From: Polyrhizophydium stewartii
Taxonomy: Eukaryota; Chytridiomycota; Chytridiomycetes; Rhizophydiales
Direction of reading: 5' to 3'
Length of the DNA stretch: 19,145 bases
NCBI GenBank assembly: GCA_027604665.1
Contig: JADGIZ010000152.1
Location: 1 to 19,145, forward strand
Shown: one piece after another, positions 11,107 to 19,145 of the stretch
Layout of the letters: each line of letters starts with the position of its first letter
Numbering within the stretch: the first letter of the stretch is position 1
Notes under the pieces: model-generated
What the model was told of the DNA's origin: nothing
The model's database searches: none
The model's input: only the letters and a program-made list of their open reading frames with translations
Made by a program: the position numbers and the translations under genes

Positions 11107-11332
11107 TGGCGAGCAGAACGAGGTTTATTAGTCACAAAAAGTATGAGACGGCCGGCCTTGACTGTCCGGGGCCGGCGGCGCGGATCCCGCGCTGGCATGC
11201 GTGCGGGATCTGGTGCGCCGCGCTGGTCGTTCTAGGACAGAGTCGGACGAGTACGAGGCGGCCGTGGCGACGGAGAGACGTGGGGGCAGCAGGCAGATGG
11301 AGGGCAGAGGGACAGGCCACGAGCAGGCAGGC

Positions 11333-12900
11333 TCAGGCCGACGCCTGCGCCGCCTGGATGACTCCATTGCGGTTTGCCTCAAAGAGCGAGAACAGCAGCA
11401 GAGTATACTCGGCCAGCTTCTCCTTGGACACAAAGAGGATGGCCTGGCACAGCACGGCCTTGAGGATCTGGGTGGACATGCCCTTGTACCAGCCGCGGAA
11501 GCCGTCCGATTTGCGGACCTTGCGCAGGATATCGAGCGAGCTCTTGTACTGCAGCGCCTCTCGGTCCTCATCGCTGAGCTCGTCAATGTTCTTGGGCGGG
11601 CGCCACTGCATGCGCACCTTGGCCATGATGTACGGGTACGTCACGACGGTGGCGAGCGTCTTGGACAGCGCGCCGATCAAGAAGACCTGGCCGGCCGTCA
11701 GCGGCGCGGGCTTGCCCTCCTGGCGCTTGAGCAGGATGGCCTTGAGGCGCTCGAACACGCCGTAGGTGATGGCCGGGTTCGAGCAAAGCACCAGCGACGC
11801 ACGCAAGCCCTTCCACAGGCCCTGCGGGCCGTCCTCGTGCACAACGCGTTTGAGGACTTCCATGAACGAGTGGCCCTTGGACTCGTGGTCCGTCTGCTGG
11901 CTGCGGGCGGGCCGCGTCAGCGTCCGAGCAAAGGCGCAGACAGGCGCAGTCATCTTGCGCGGGTGTCGCACCGGCGGCACGTACCGGGTCGTCACGACAG
12001 CGATCGGCAGCACGATAAACTGACACAGCGCACCGGCGAGCGCGCCGAGGATCAGCTCCATGGCGGTGGTGATCTCGGCGTTGCCGATGCGCTTGAGGTA
12101 CGCGCCGCGGATGGTGCCGTAGATGTAAAAGTAGGAGAAGGACGACACGACGGTGCCAAAGAGGCCCGCGGTCATGCCCGAATACAGGCCCTGGATGCCC
12201 TCGTGGTGGTAGATCTTGATCAGGGCGTCGAGCGCCGAGTTGTAGTGCTGCGTCGCCTGCACGGCCTTGAGGGCCTTGCTCTGGACCTGCATGCGCGTCT
12301 TGATGCTGCGTGTGCGGTCGGGGGGAGGGGCGGGCGAGTGTGGTCAGCTGCGGGCGGATGCGGGCGAATCTCGCTCGAGAGCGGGGCTTTGCACGTGCGC
12401 ACTGGGGGGTCGGTGCGGAGCGCTGCGGCCGACTTTGCGTGCGTGCGGGCACCGCGGGGCGGGCGGCGGGCAGCATGCGCAGGCGGGCAGGCCAACAGTG
12501 GGGCAACGCCCGCGGGCGATGCAGCGGCGCCGGGGCGACTGCATGGCGGAGCCACTGCCGCCGACGCGGGAGGAGCAGCCGTGCGAGCCGGCCGGCGATG
12601 GGGGCACCGTCTGCCGGACGCTGGCAGACGCTGCTCACAGGCACCGCCGCGGCCTGCACAGGCATCCGCCTGGCCGCGCAGTGGCTACAGGCAGCAGAGG
12701 GCATGCGTGCCTTGCTGCCTGCGTGCCGGCGGAGCCTACGAGGCCGCCTGCAGGCTGCAGCCGGCCCGAAACACGGCACATGAGGCGGGGCGCTCGAGGC
12801 GCGGACCAACTCACACGTCGAGCGGGAACACCAGCACATTGGCGAAGACGGAGCCGATGGTGCCGGCCGTGGCGTCGCCAAGGGGAGTGAGCTTGGGCAT
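11333..12900 (-). CDS. SLC25-family carrier, probably peroxisomal adenine-nucleotide transporter (Ant1/PMP34-like)
   Basis: Six-helix solute carrier. Exons: 12815-12900, 11985-12305, 11333-11900; introns of 509 and 84 bp; 975 nt, 324 residues, standard for the family. Repeat 1 has the full signature, FPLDVIKTRMQ, rebuilt across the first splice (GT|C). Repeat 2 is degenerate (PIAVVTTRQQT, spanning the second splice). Repeat 3 is TYPYIMAKVRMQ, lacking the acidic residue. Loss of the acidic signature residue in repeats 2 and 3 resembles the peroxisomal ATP/AMP carriers Ant1, PMP47 and PMP34 rather than the mitochondrial ADP/ATP carrier, whose RRRMMM signature is absent. The peroxisomal carriers supply ATP for fatty-acid activation. 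Family membership is certain from the sequence; substrate and organelle are inferred. The gene is convergent with IFT25 (226 bp between stops) and in tandem with the palmitoyltransferase. Confidence 0.9.
12306..12814 (-). other. long first intron of the carrier gene
   Basis: The intron opens GTGAGT and ends CACGCAG, 509 bp, against a usual 60-270 bp here. It separates the first 28 codons from the rest and splits the PLDV|IK signature. It holds only GC-rich sequence without a recognisable gene. Confidence 0.8.
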
Positions 12901-13086
12901 CGTGGCGGAAAGGCGGGCGTGCGGGCTAGTGGGGTGGCGGCGTGCGTCTGACGGACGGCGGGGGCCGGCGGGCGGGCGGGTTTGGCGGCCGAGAGTGCGG
13001 GAAAGCACGCGACTGGCGAGCGCGGGCCAAACCATCTCGCCGCGGTGGCGCGCGGTCTGGAGATGGCCATGGGCGGCCGACGGACA

Positions 13087-13097
13087 GGGGGGGGGGG
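13087..13097. repeat. poly-G homopolymer (11 G)
   Basis: Uninterrupted run of 11 G on the plus strand between the palmitoyltransferase stop and the carrier start. It lies in the 3' flank of one and the promoter of the other. Run length may be imprecise in the assembly. Confidence 0.8.
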
Positions 13098-13129
13098 CGA
13101 GACGAGACGGGGCATCGGATGACGGCCGT

Positions 13130-14497
13130 TCATTCGCTTCCCGACCGCACGCGGAAGCGGTACCCGTCGCCCTCCATCTTCTGCGGCATCCACCACAGCA
13201 GCGGCCGCGGCCCCAGCACCGCCTTGACGTTCTCGACCCAGCCGAGATCATACGGGTTGTGGCTGCCGACACCCATCAGGATGTCGTCCTGCAGATCCAG
13301 GTCCTCGATCGTCGTGACGTTCCGCAGCAGCAGCTTCGTCTGGTTATATGCCAGCATGCACATGATGCTCGCCAGCGGGACGAGCACGGTGACGTTGATG
13401 CCCGTGACGATGATCTGCCGCGCGCGGGTGTCAGCGACGAGTGGCGGCGGCGGCGGCGGCGGAGGCTACTGCAGCAGAGCGAGGATGCAGGACGGGCGAG
13501 AAACGACGCACCGCGGCCTCGTTGACCTGCGGATCGGGCAGATCGTCGACTTGCAACGACATGACGAGCGATGCGAGTCGAGCAAAGATCATGCCAAGCG
13601 ACATGGCGGTGAGCATGGCCGTGCCGATGATCAGGCGTGCAAAGTGGCCCTGGTTGTGGTACCCGATGCAGTTGTAGACCCACGGGCAGTGGTGGTCCAT
13701 GCGCAGGATGCAGCGGTTGCACCGCCTGCAGTGATGGGCTCTCGCCGGCCGGAGATGGTCGCAGTATCTGTCAGGGTGATCGCACGGAGTCAGCAGCGGC
13801 AGCGGCCCGACGGCGGGCACACGGAAGCAGGTGGCCAGGACCAGCGTCGCCACACCTGCAGTAGCGGTTGCGCATCTCTTCGCTGGGTCCCTCAAACAGC
13901 TCGCTGCACGCCCGCGGTGAGGTGTGGTGCGGTGCGGTGTGCCGGAGGTGCGAGCGGCGTTAGCGGCGTCGCTGCACAAGGCTCGGCCGGTCGGACAGAC
14001 GCACATCCAGTCCACCCGCTTGCCCAGCAGCTCGTCGCTTTCGGCCCAGTCCCGCTCGACCTCGCCGGGCTTGGTGCTGAAGCACAGGGTGTAGTTGACG
14101 ACGGTCATGGCCAGCAGCACCGCCCACACCAGCAGCAGCGCCGCGCCGGCGGGCGTCAGCGGCCGGAGCCATGGGTCGAAGATGTATATGTACGACGAGA
14201 CCGGCAGGTAGACGACTGTGGTGCGCGGGCCGCCGTGCGGGTAGGGCGAGCGGCCGTGTGCGGCGTGGCGCCGTCGCCGGGACGCCGCACAGCACAGCAG
14301 TCGCTCGAGGCGTCAGCCGACAGGCTCGGACAGGGTCGAGGCGGCGCAAGCGGGACCCGAGCAGGGCGCTGAGCGCCAACGCCGCTCGTCGCCTGCGGGG
14401 CGGCCGGGACGCAGTGGCGGGCCGTGCTCCGGGCCGGGCGGCGGCACGCACCCGCAAACGCAACGGCGATCAGGAACGCCGGCCCCTCCCGCGCCAT
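13130..14497 (-). CDS. PFA4: DHHC palmitoyltransferase, Pfa4-like
   Basis: Membrane S-acyltransferase of the ER/Golgi; in yeasts Pfa4 palmitoylates chitin synthase Chs3. Exons: 14452-14497, 14005-14215, 13856-13903, 13512-13767, 13130-13414; introns of 236, 101, 88 and 97 bp; 846 nt, 281 residues. The first helix is formed only after splicing exon 1 to 2 ([20 protein letters not shown]). A second helix leads to [10 protein letters not shown], a variant of the DPG motif. The zinc-finger domain begins [17 protein letters not shown], with its CxxC made across the third splice; the active site is DHHC at 126-129 (Cys129). TTIE at 221-224 and the C-terminal block [16 protein letters not shown] with LLWWMP match Pfa4/ZDHHC6-type enzymes. 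It is shorter than the usual Pfa4, mainly in the luminal loop. The fourth donor is chosen among in-frame GTs because GTGCGT recurs in this genome; GTCAAC or GTCGAC would shorten the loop. Confidence 0.9.
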
Positions 14498-14668
14498 CTG
14501 TCGGTGACCGCGATGCCCACCACCACGCGGCCTTCCAAAGCGCGCGCACCATGGCATGGCTGCATGGTGCGCTGGTGTGCGAGAGAGATTCGGCCCGCAC
14601 ATCTGGCGCCTTGCACACTTGGCCCCGACAACGCAAGCACCCAAGCAAAGCGAGCAAGCCACCACGCC
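14498..14668. promoter_or_regulatory. divergent promoter between PFA4-like (-) and P450-1 (+)
   Basis: 171 bp separate the two start codons. No TATA box is visible. It contains CATGGCTGCATGG and a CA/AG-rich leader before the P450 ATG. Confidence 0.5.
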
Positions 14669-15056
14669 ATGGCCATCTTTGCACAGCTTGCCCGGCACCC
14701 GCTCGCCACCGCCGTCTCGGCCGTGCTGGTCGTGCTGTTCCTGATCCGCAGGCGCCCGCACCGGCTCGACCGCGCGGCCATCAAGGCCGGCCTCGTCGTG
14801 CCGCCGCGCGCGCCGGCGCCGTTCCCGTTCATCGGCAACCTCATCGCCATGGGTGAGCGACGTCCGCCCGGCCGGCGCCCATGCGTGTGTCCGTGGCCGC
14901 GCATGCTCGTGTCCGTGCCCGCTTGCACCAGCGTCGCCATGCCCTGCCCCCCGTCACCGTGGCCGCCGCGCCCCGTTCTGAATCTGCCGACGCCACGCCT
15001 CCTGGACGCCCCCGCTCCCTCGAGCACGGGTCCCGCGGCACCGCAGTGCTCCGCGA

Positions 15057-15116
<60 letters not shown>

Positions 15117-17194
15117 GAGAGCTTCCAAGCGGGCCGCATGGTGGCCGCAGCCGCCGCAGTCCCCTCTGGGACGCGGAGGGCGGGTGCACCCAGCGTGCTT
15201 TGGCCGCATCCCGGTCCGCCGCTGCGGCGTCCGACTCGCCGAGATCCCCCTCCCTCGGCCGCGCCGCCGGGCACTGCGCGCCGCAGCGCCATCCCTCAGC
15301 GGCCCGCCGCGCCACCCCGCCCCAGCCGCCGCGCCGCAGCTGCTGACTCGCATCGGGGCCGCGCAGGCATCCACCCGGGCCACTTTATCATCCGCGGCCA
15401 CAAGAAATATGTGCGTTGTGTCGGTCTGCCACGGCAACGTCACCAACACACAACGCCGGGTGGTCGCGTGATGACCGACTCTTTCTCTGCACCCGCCCAC
15501 TCGCCGACACACGCACACGCACACGCACCCATCACGCACACGCACATGCACCATCACACACAAAAAAAAGGGCGACGTCTTCTCGACGACCGTGATGCAG
15601 CACAACTTTGTGTTTGTCACGGGCAAGTCGCACATCATGCGGGTCACGAGCGCGCCGGAGCGCCAGCTGTCGCTCAACGAGGCGTACAAGGACCTCTTTG
15701 GCTTCATTGTCGGCACCGAGATCTTTGTGCCCGTGTCCAAGTCCGTCTTCTCGGCGCTCACCTCCAGCCGCGTCGAGGCCATGACGCCCGCGCTCATGCA
15801 CGTCACGCAGCGGTACCTTGAGAACAAGTTCAAGGGGGACATGGGCAAGGTCGATATGCAGCTGCTCATCAACGAGCTCGTCGCGGTGCTGTCCGTGTCG
15901 CTCATCTGCGGCGGTGGTGCGTTGCCGGGTGTTGATGATGATGATGATGATCGCGAGGGGCGGGCCTGATTCGCAGCGGCGGCGGCGGCGATGCTGACGG
16001 TGCATGCTCGCGCTGCGTAGACTTTGGTCTCGAGTACGGACCCGAGGTCGCGGACAACATGAACATCCTCGAGACGGACTACTCGGTGTTTTCGGCGCTG
16101 AGCCCGTTCGAGACGGCCGTGGTGCGCCGCCGCCGCGCCGCGCGCCTGCGCATCATGGCACTCGTCGAAGCCCAGGCGCGCAAGCGCGTCGAGAAGCTGC
16201 GCGACCAGCCCATGAAGCCGACCGATGACTACTTTGACCGTCTCGTGCACGTCATGTTCTATGGCCGCGTCGACAAGACCATTGACGAGACGTCGATTGC
16301 AAACGAGTTTGCCGACAACGACAAGCCCGAGGGCGAGGTCGACCCGCGCGACATCCCCGAGGAGGAGCGCATTTACAACATTGTGATTTCGGCTTTTGGT
16401 AAGTCTGGCGAGTCGAGCGGGCCAGGGAGCGAGTGAAGCGAGTCGTCCGGGACGCTGACCTTGCGCCGATGCCAGGCCTCATCTACGGCGCGCACACCAA
16501 CACGTCCGTCAGCGCCATGGCGCACCTGTGCGAGATCCTCCCGCGGCCCGAGTACATGGACATTCTGCGCAAGGACTTTGTCGACCACCTTGGCAACGAC
16601 GCGATCACGTCGTTCAAGGCGTACCTGACGCGAGTCAACGCCACGCCGCGCGGGCAGCCCAAGGAAGTCTCGCCGTTCGTGCAGATGCGCACGACGAACC
16701 GCATCCTGAGCGAGTCGCTGCGCGTGCACCTTGACGGCGGCATGCTGCGCAAGGCGCTCGAGGACGTGCACCTCGACAACGGCGTGACGATCCCAAAGGG
16801 GTCGTTTGTGATCATCAACGCGTACCCGATCCTCGCGAGCCCGCGGCTGTACGGCGCCGACGGCGAGACGTGGAACCCGAACCGGCTCATCAAGCCCATC
16901 CCGCCCGGCGAGTTTGACGAGTCCAGCACGGGCGGGTTCTCGGGCAAGCTCGACGATTTGCAGTCGCCCCTCGTGCGCTCGAGCGATCTGCAGATGTCTG
17001 GGTTTGGCTCCGGACGGCACCTGTGTCCCGGCCGCTTCCATGCGTACCGCATGATCAACCAGATGACCGCCCAGATGCTCGTCAACTTTGACTTTGTTGT
17101 CGAGAGCAACTTTGACAAGTGGTGGCCGGTGCCTTATGGCGGCACTGCGCGTCCGCTCGGCAAGTTCATTGTCTTCTGGAAGCGCCGTGTCTAA
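14669..17194 (+). CDS. cytochrome P450 monooxygenase, membrane-anchored (CYP51/CYP7-clan-like)
   Basis: Haem-thiolate oxygenase of the ER. Exons: 14669-14852, 15367-15410, 15571-15916, 16021-16398, 16476-17194; introns of 514, 160, 104 and 77 bp; 1671 nt, 556 residues. Residues 10-27 form the N-terminal anchor, followed by a Pro-rich hinge (PPRAPAPFPFIGNL). After the 44-nt second exon comes YGDVFSTTVMQHNFVF, very like the KYGDVF block of CYP51. The I-helix reads YGAHTNTS (321-328), the K-helix ESLR is 397-400, and the haem motif FGSGRHLCPGR has Cys501. His in place of the usual acidic I-helix residue recalls CYP51 (GQHTS), while CPGRF-H recalls CYP7/CYP8 enzymes. All catalytic motifs are intact. 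Substrate is unknown; a sterol or lipid is a guess. A related gene follows in tandem. Confidence 0.95.
15058..15116 (+). repeat. CTG/CAG trinucleotide repeat of about 20 units in P450-1 intron 1
   Basis: 59 bp of perfect (GCT)n, preceded by CGAC and followed by GAGA. It lies within the 514-bp first intron, on the transcribed strand as CUG. It creates spurious poly-Ala, poly-Leu and poly-Gln open frames that are not genes. Confidence 0.95.
15933..15950 (+). repeat. short TGA/GAT microsatellite in P450-1 intron 3
   Basis: Six perfect TGA units inside the 104-bp intron 15917-16020. They provide stops in one frame, supporting the intron call. Confidence 0.8.
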
Positions 17195-17381
17195 ACCCCG
17201 TCGACGCCCGCTCGCCCGCTCGCTCTGCATGTCCTGTCACAATCCTTTGTGATCTCATATCCGGTCTGCTTTCTTTGAAGATGCATCTTTTTGGCCTTGT
17301 CCGGTGTGCCCCGTTGCATTGTCCCATAAAGCACCTTCCGACGCCCATCGTGGCCCGTGCTGTCTGTGTCGTGTGAGAAGG

Positions 17382-17405
17382 GGAGGCGGAGGCGGAGGCG
17401 GAGGC
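17382..17405 (+). repeat. GGAGGC hexanucleotide tandem repeat
   Basis: Four perfect copies in the P450 intergenic region. G-rich and able in principle to form a quadruplex. Confidence 0.85.
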
Positions 17406-17469
17406 GCCAGCGGATGCCGTTGGAGCGGGACGACTGTCGGCCCGCGCGTTTCGCCGAGGCGTGAGATGG

Positions 17470-17494
17470 TTCGGCCGAGCGTCTTTCGGCCGAA
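17470..17494. promoter_or_regulatory. paired palindromic elements TTCGGCCGA upstream of P450-2
   Basis: TTCGGCCGA occurs at 17470-17478 and again at 17485-17493, where it extends to the perfect 10-bp palindrome TTCGGCCGAA. The 15-bp spacing and the position about 260-280 bp upstream of the TATA-like box suggest dimer sites for a regulator, possibly of the zinc-cluster (CGG half-site) type. Inference only. Confidence 0.4.
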
Positions 17495-17562
17495 TCTGGA
17501 TCTGACCCTCGGATGGCCGGGCCGGCCGGGCGGACAGACAGACCAGTGCGGCCGAGTCGGGC

Positions 17563-17650
17563 GGAAGTTGCAGCCGTGTGTGTGTTGAAGGGGGCGGAGC
17601 CCCCACTTTATTACGCATACCCTTGGGGCTTCGCGAGGAAGTTGCAGCCG
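17563..17650. repeat. 14-bp direct repeat flanking a GC hairpin upstream of P450-2
   Basis: GGAAGTTGCAGCCG is at 17563-17576 and 17637-17650. Between them GGGGGC (17590-17595) and GCCCCC (17599-17604) form a 6-bp stem with a tight loop, followed by CACTTTATTACG. Confidence 0.6.
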
Positions 17651-17745
17651 CAGTCATACGGCGGCCGCCAGGACCCCTTCTGCAAACAAACTCCCACGGC
17701 GGAGGCGGGGGGGGGATGTGTTGTCGCCACCGCTGCCGCCGCGAG

Positions 17746-17753
17746 TATTTAAA
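17746..17753 (+). promoter_or_regulatory. TATA-like box of P450-2
   Basis: TATTTAAA, an isolated AT island about 172 bp upstream of the P450-2 ATG. It is followed by a CA-rich leader without G-rich blocks, as expected of a 5' UTR. Confidence 0.5.
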
Positions 17754-17924
17754 GTGGATGCCTTGGTTGCGGTCCCAAACCCAGCGCAGGGCATCGACCA
17801 CAAGGCCCAAGCGCACACACGCACACACGCACACACACGCAGACACAAGACACAGACCTCTTCCTGTACCTGAACAACCAACCGGCAACACAACCAAACA
17901 ACACACCTTTGTCCCCGCATCAAC

Positions 17925-19145
17925 ATGCTTGTTGAGCTCTCTGCCGCCGCAGTCGGTGCCCTCACGAAGCTCTCGCGCCGCGCGCCTCTCGTTGTGGCCG
18001 CCGCCGCCGCCGTCATGGCGGTCATGATCGTGCTGCGCAAGCCGAGCCACAAGCTCGACCGCGAGGTCATCAAGAAGGGGCGCGAGGTGCCGCCGCGCAT
18101 GCCCGCGCCGCCCATCATCGGCAACCTGATTCCCTTTGGTGCGTGCTTCGGGCCTCGCCGCCACCGCCGCCGCCCTGTCTGTGCCCACCCCCGCCCGCCC
18201 CAGTCCCACGCTCGCTCGCTGTCTTCCGCCGTCGCCGTCTTGGGATGCGCAACCACCGCGGGTGTCGCCTTCCGCTCCGCTCCGCCGCGGCGCTTGGCCG
18301 CTCCCTCCCTCCGCCCGCCCCCCGATGCGCTTGGCTCCGCCCAAGATTCTGATCAGCAGTCCACGCCTGTGCTTGGGGGGGGGGCCGTGCGGGGCCGTGC
18401 AGGCATCGACTCGGCCGGGTTCGCCGCCAAGGGGCATGCTGTCTATGTGGGTGCTATGCGCTGGGAGTAGTCTTGCCGCTCTCTCTCTCTCTCTCAAGGC
18501 TGCGTCAGCTAGCCGTGCTGACCAACGGTCCTGCACACCGTCACCGCCTCTGCCGTGCCCGCATCACTGCCACCGTCGTGCTGTATACCCCCACTGGCAC
18601 GACTACCCGGACTACCTCCGCCGCCACCACCACGTCGGACACAACCCGCCCGACGCACGGCACCGCAACGCTGGGCACGGCACCGCACAACACACCTTAC
18701 AACGCAACCCAGGGCGACGTCTTCGCCACGACGGTGCTCTCGCACAACTTTGTCTTTCTCAACGGCAAGCCCAACATCACGCGCTTCATGACGGCCTCGA
18801 CGCGCGAGCTGTCCTTCAGCAAGGCGTACGAGGTGTTCCTCGGCGCGCTGCTCGGGCACGAGGAGTTCACCGACACGGGCAAGGACGTGTTTGCGGCGCT
18901 CACGTCGAGCCGCATTGATGCCATGACCCCCGCGCTGCTGGACGTCACGCGCAGGCACATTGCGCGCAGGATGCAGGGGTCTGGCGGGGGTGTCATTGAC
19001 GCGGGGGTTTTCTTTAATGAGCTCGTGGCTGTCATGTCGGTCACGATGGTGTGCGGCGCGGGTGAGTTTGGTTGGCTCTTTCGCCGCCTCTGCGACTACC
19101 TTGCGGGATGAGAGGCCCGAGTGTGTGTGTGTGTGTGTGTGTGTG
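17925..19145 (+). CDS. cytochrome P450, tandem paralogue of the preceding gene (3'-truncated by window)
   Basis: N-terminal part of a membrane-anchored P450. Exons: 17925-18138, 18403-18446, 18713-19061; introns of 264 and 266 bp, then an intron opening GTGAGT at 19062 that runs off the window. 202 residues are visible. The anchor is RRAPLVVAAAAAVMAVMIVL, followed by KPSHKLDREVIKKGREVPPR and the hinge PAPPIIGNLIPFG, matching the same segments of the upstream gene. Exon 2 is 44 nt, as in the paralogue. Exon 3 opens GDVFATTVLSHNFVFLNGKP and contains ALTSSRIDAMTPALLDVTRR, closely parallel to ALTSSRVEAMTPALMHVTQR in the first gene. All three intron positions and phases are shared, so the genes arose by tandem duplication. 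The haem-binding part is outside the window, so activity cannot be judged. Unlike its neighbour it has a TATA-like promoter. Confidence 0.92.
18479..18495 (+). repeat. CT microsatellite in P450-2 intron 2
   Basis: About eight CT units inside the intron 18447-18712, too far from the acceptor at 18711-18712 to be its pyrimidine tract. Confidence 0.8.
19121..19145 (+). repeat. GT dinucleotide repeat at window end, in P450-2 intron 3
   Basis: 25 bp of perfect GT continuing past the window edge, so its full length is unknown. It follows the GTGAGT donor at 19062 by about 60 bp. Confidence 0.9.

Larger units (their letters stand above)
17195..17924. other. intergenic region between the two P450 genes
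   Basis: 730 bp holding the 3' flank of the first P450 (CATAAAG at 17325-17331 is a possible polyadenylation signal) and the promoter and leader of the second. It contains four GGAGGC units, two TTCGGCCGA elements, a duplicated 14-mer, a GC hairpin, a TATA-like box and a CA-rich leader at about 17811-17850. No gene is seen. Confidence 0.6.

Noticed and set aside
12306..12814. Long carrier intron as a possible mobile-element insertion
   Set aside because: No terminal inverted repeats, target duplication, poly-A tail or transposase-like sequence could be seen.
11201..13525. 774-codon open frame on the plus strand
   Set aside because: Antisense to the SLC25 carrier and the palmitoyltransferase, crossing their introns and intergenic space without change in character. 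No family motif.
14470..15315. Minus-strand open frame with poly-Ser, and others with poly-Gln or poly-Ala
   Set aside because: The homopolymer stretches are translations of the intronic CTG repeat at 15058-15116, not a polyglutamine protein.
17589..17613. GC stem followed by T-containing sequence resembling an intrinsic terminator
   Set aside because: The setting is a eukaryotic promoter region, the stem is only 6 bp, and there is no T-tract; bacterial terminator logic does not apply.

Overview
The window is a GC-rich, intron-dense piece of a eukaryotic nuclear genome, most likely from a zoosporic (chytrid-type) fungus. Three things point there. Introns are frequent and mostly 60-270 bp, with CTGAC/CTAAC-like branch sites. 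The gene set is fungal: a secreted M36 fungalysin, a Pfa4-like palmitoyltransferase and an F-box-like/ankyrin protein of a kind I recall as expanded in chytrids. There is also a gene for the intraflagellar transport protein IFT25, which makes sense only in a lineage that builds flagella. The assignment to chytrids is inference. No rRNA, tRNA, CRISPR array or mobile element was recognised.

Layout. 1-1739 (+): 3' part of a cAMP-dependent protein kinase catalytic subunit, eight exons visible. 2065-3696 (-): F-box-like/ankyrin protein. 4193-6119 (-): fungalysin metalloprotease, two exons. 6830-10101 (-): RGP1, partner subunit of the Ric1-Rgp1 GEF for Rab6/Ypt6, four exons and a very large low-complexity insertion. 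10299-11106 (+): IFT25, four exons, head-to-head with RGP1 over a 197-bp shared promoter. 11333-12900 (-): SLC25 carrier, probably the peroxisomal adenine-nucleotide type, three exons. 13130-14497 (-): DHHC palmitoyltransferase of Pfa4 type, five exons. 14669-17194 (+): complete cytochrome P450, five exons. 17925-19145 (+): a second, related P450 in tandem, cut by the window end inside its third intron.

Exon models were built by hand from homologous blocks, splice signals and phase; every complete CDS sums to a multiple of three. The genes are not an operon and mostly look like unrelated housekeeping loci. The pairings most likely to have functional meaning are the RGP1/IFT25 divergent pair (both connect to Rab-type GTPase biology) and the tandem P450 duplicates. 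The most notable non-coding signals are a GC-AG intron in the kinase, a CTG repeat of about 20 units inside a P450 intron, a P450 intron with no internal AG whose acceptor follows a run of A, paired palindromic elements upstream of the second P450, and a strong use of GTGCGT splice donors.
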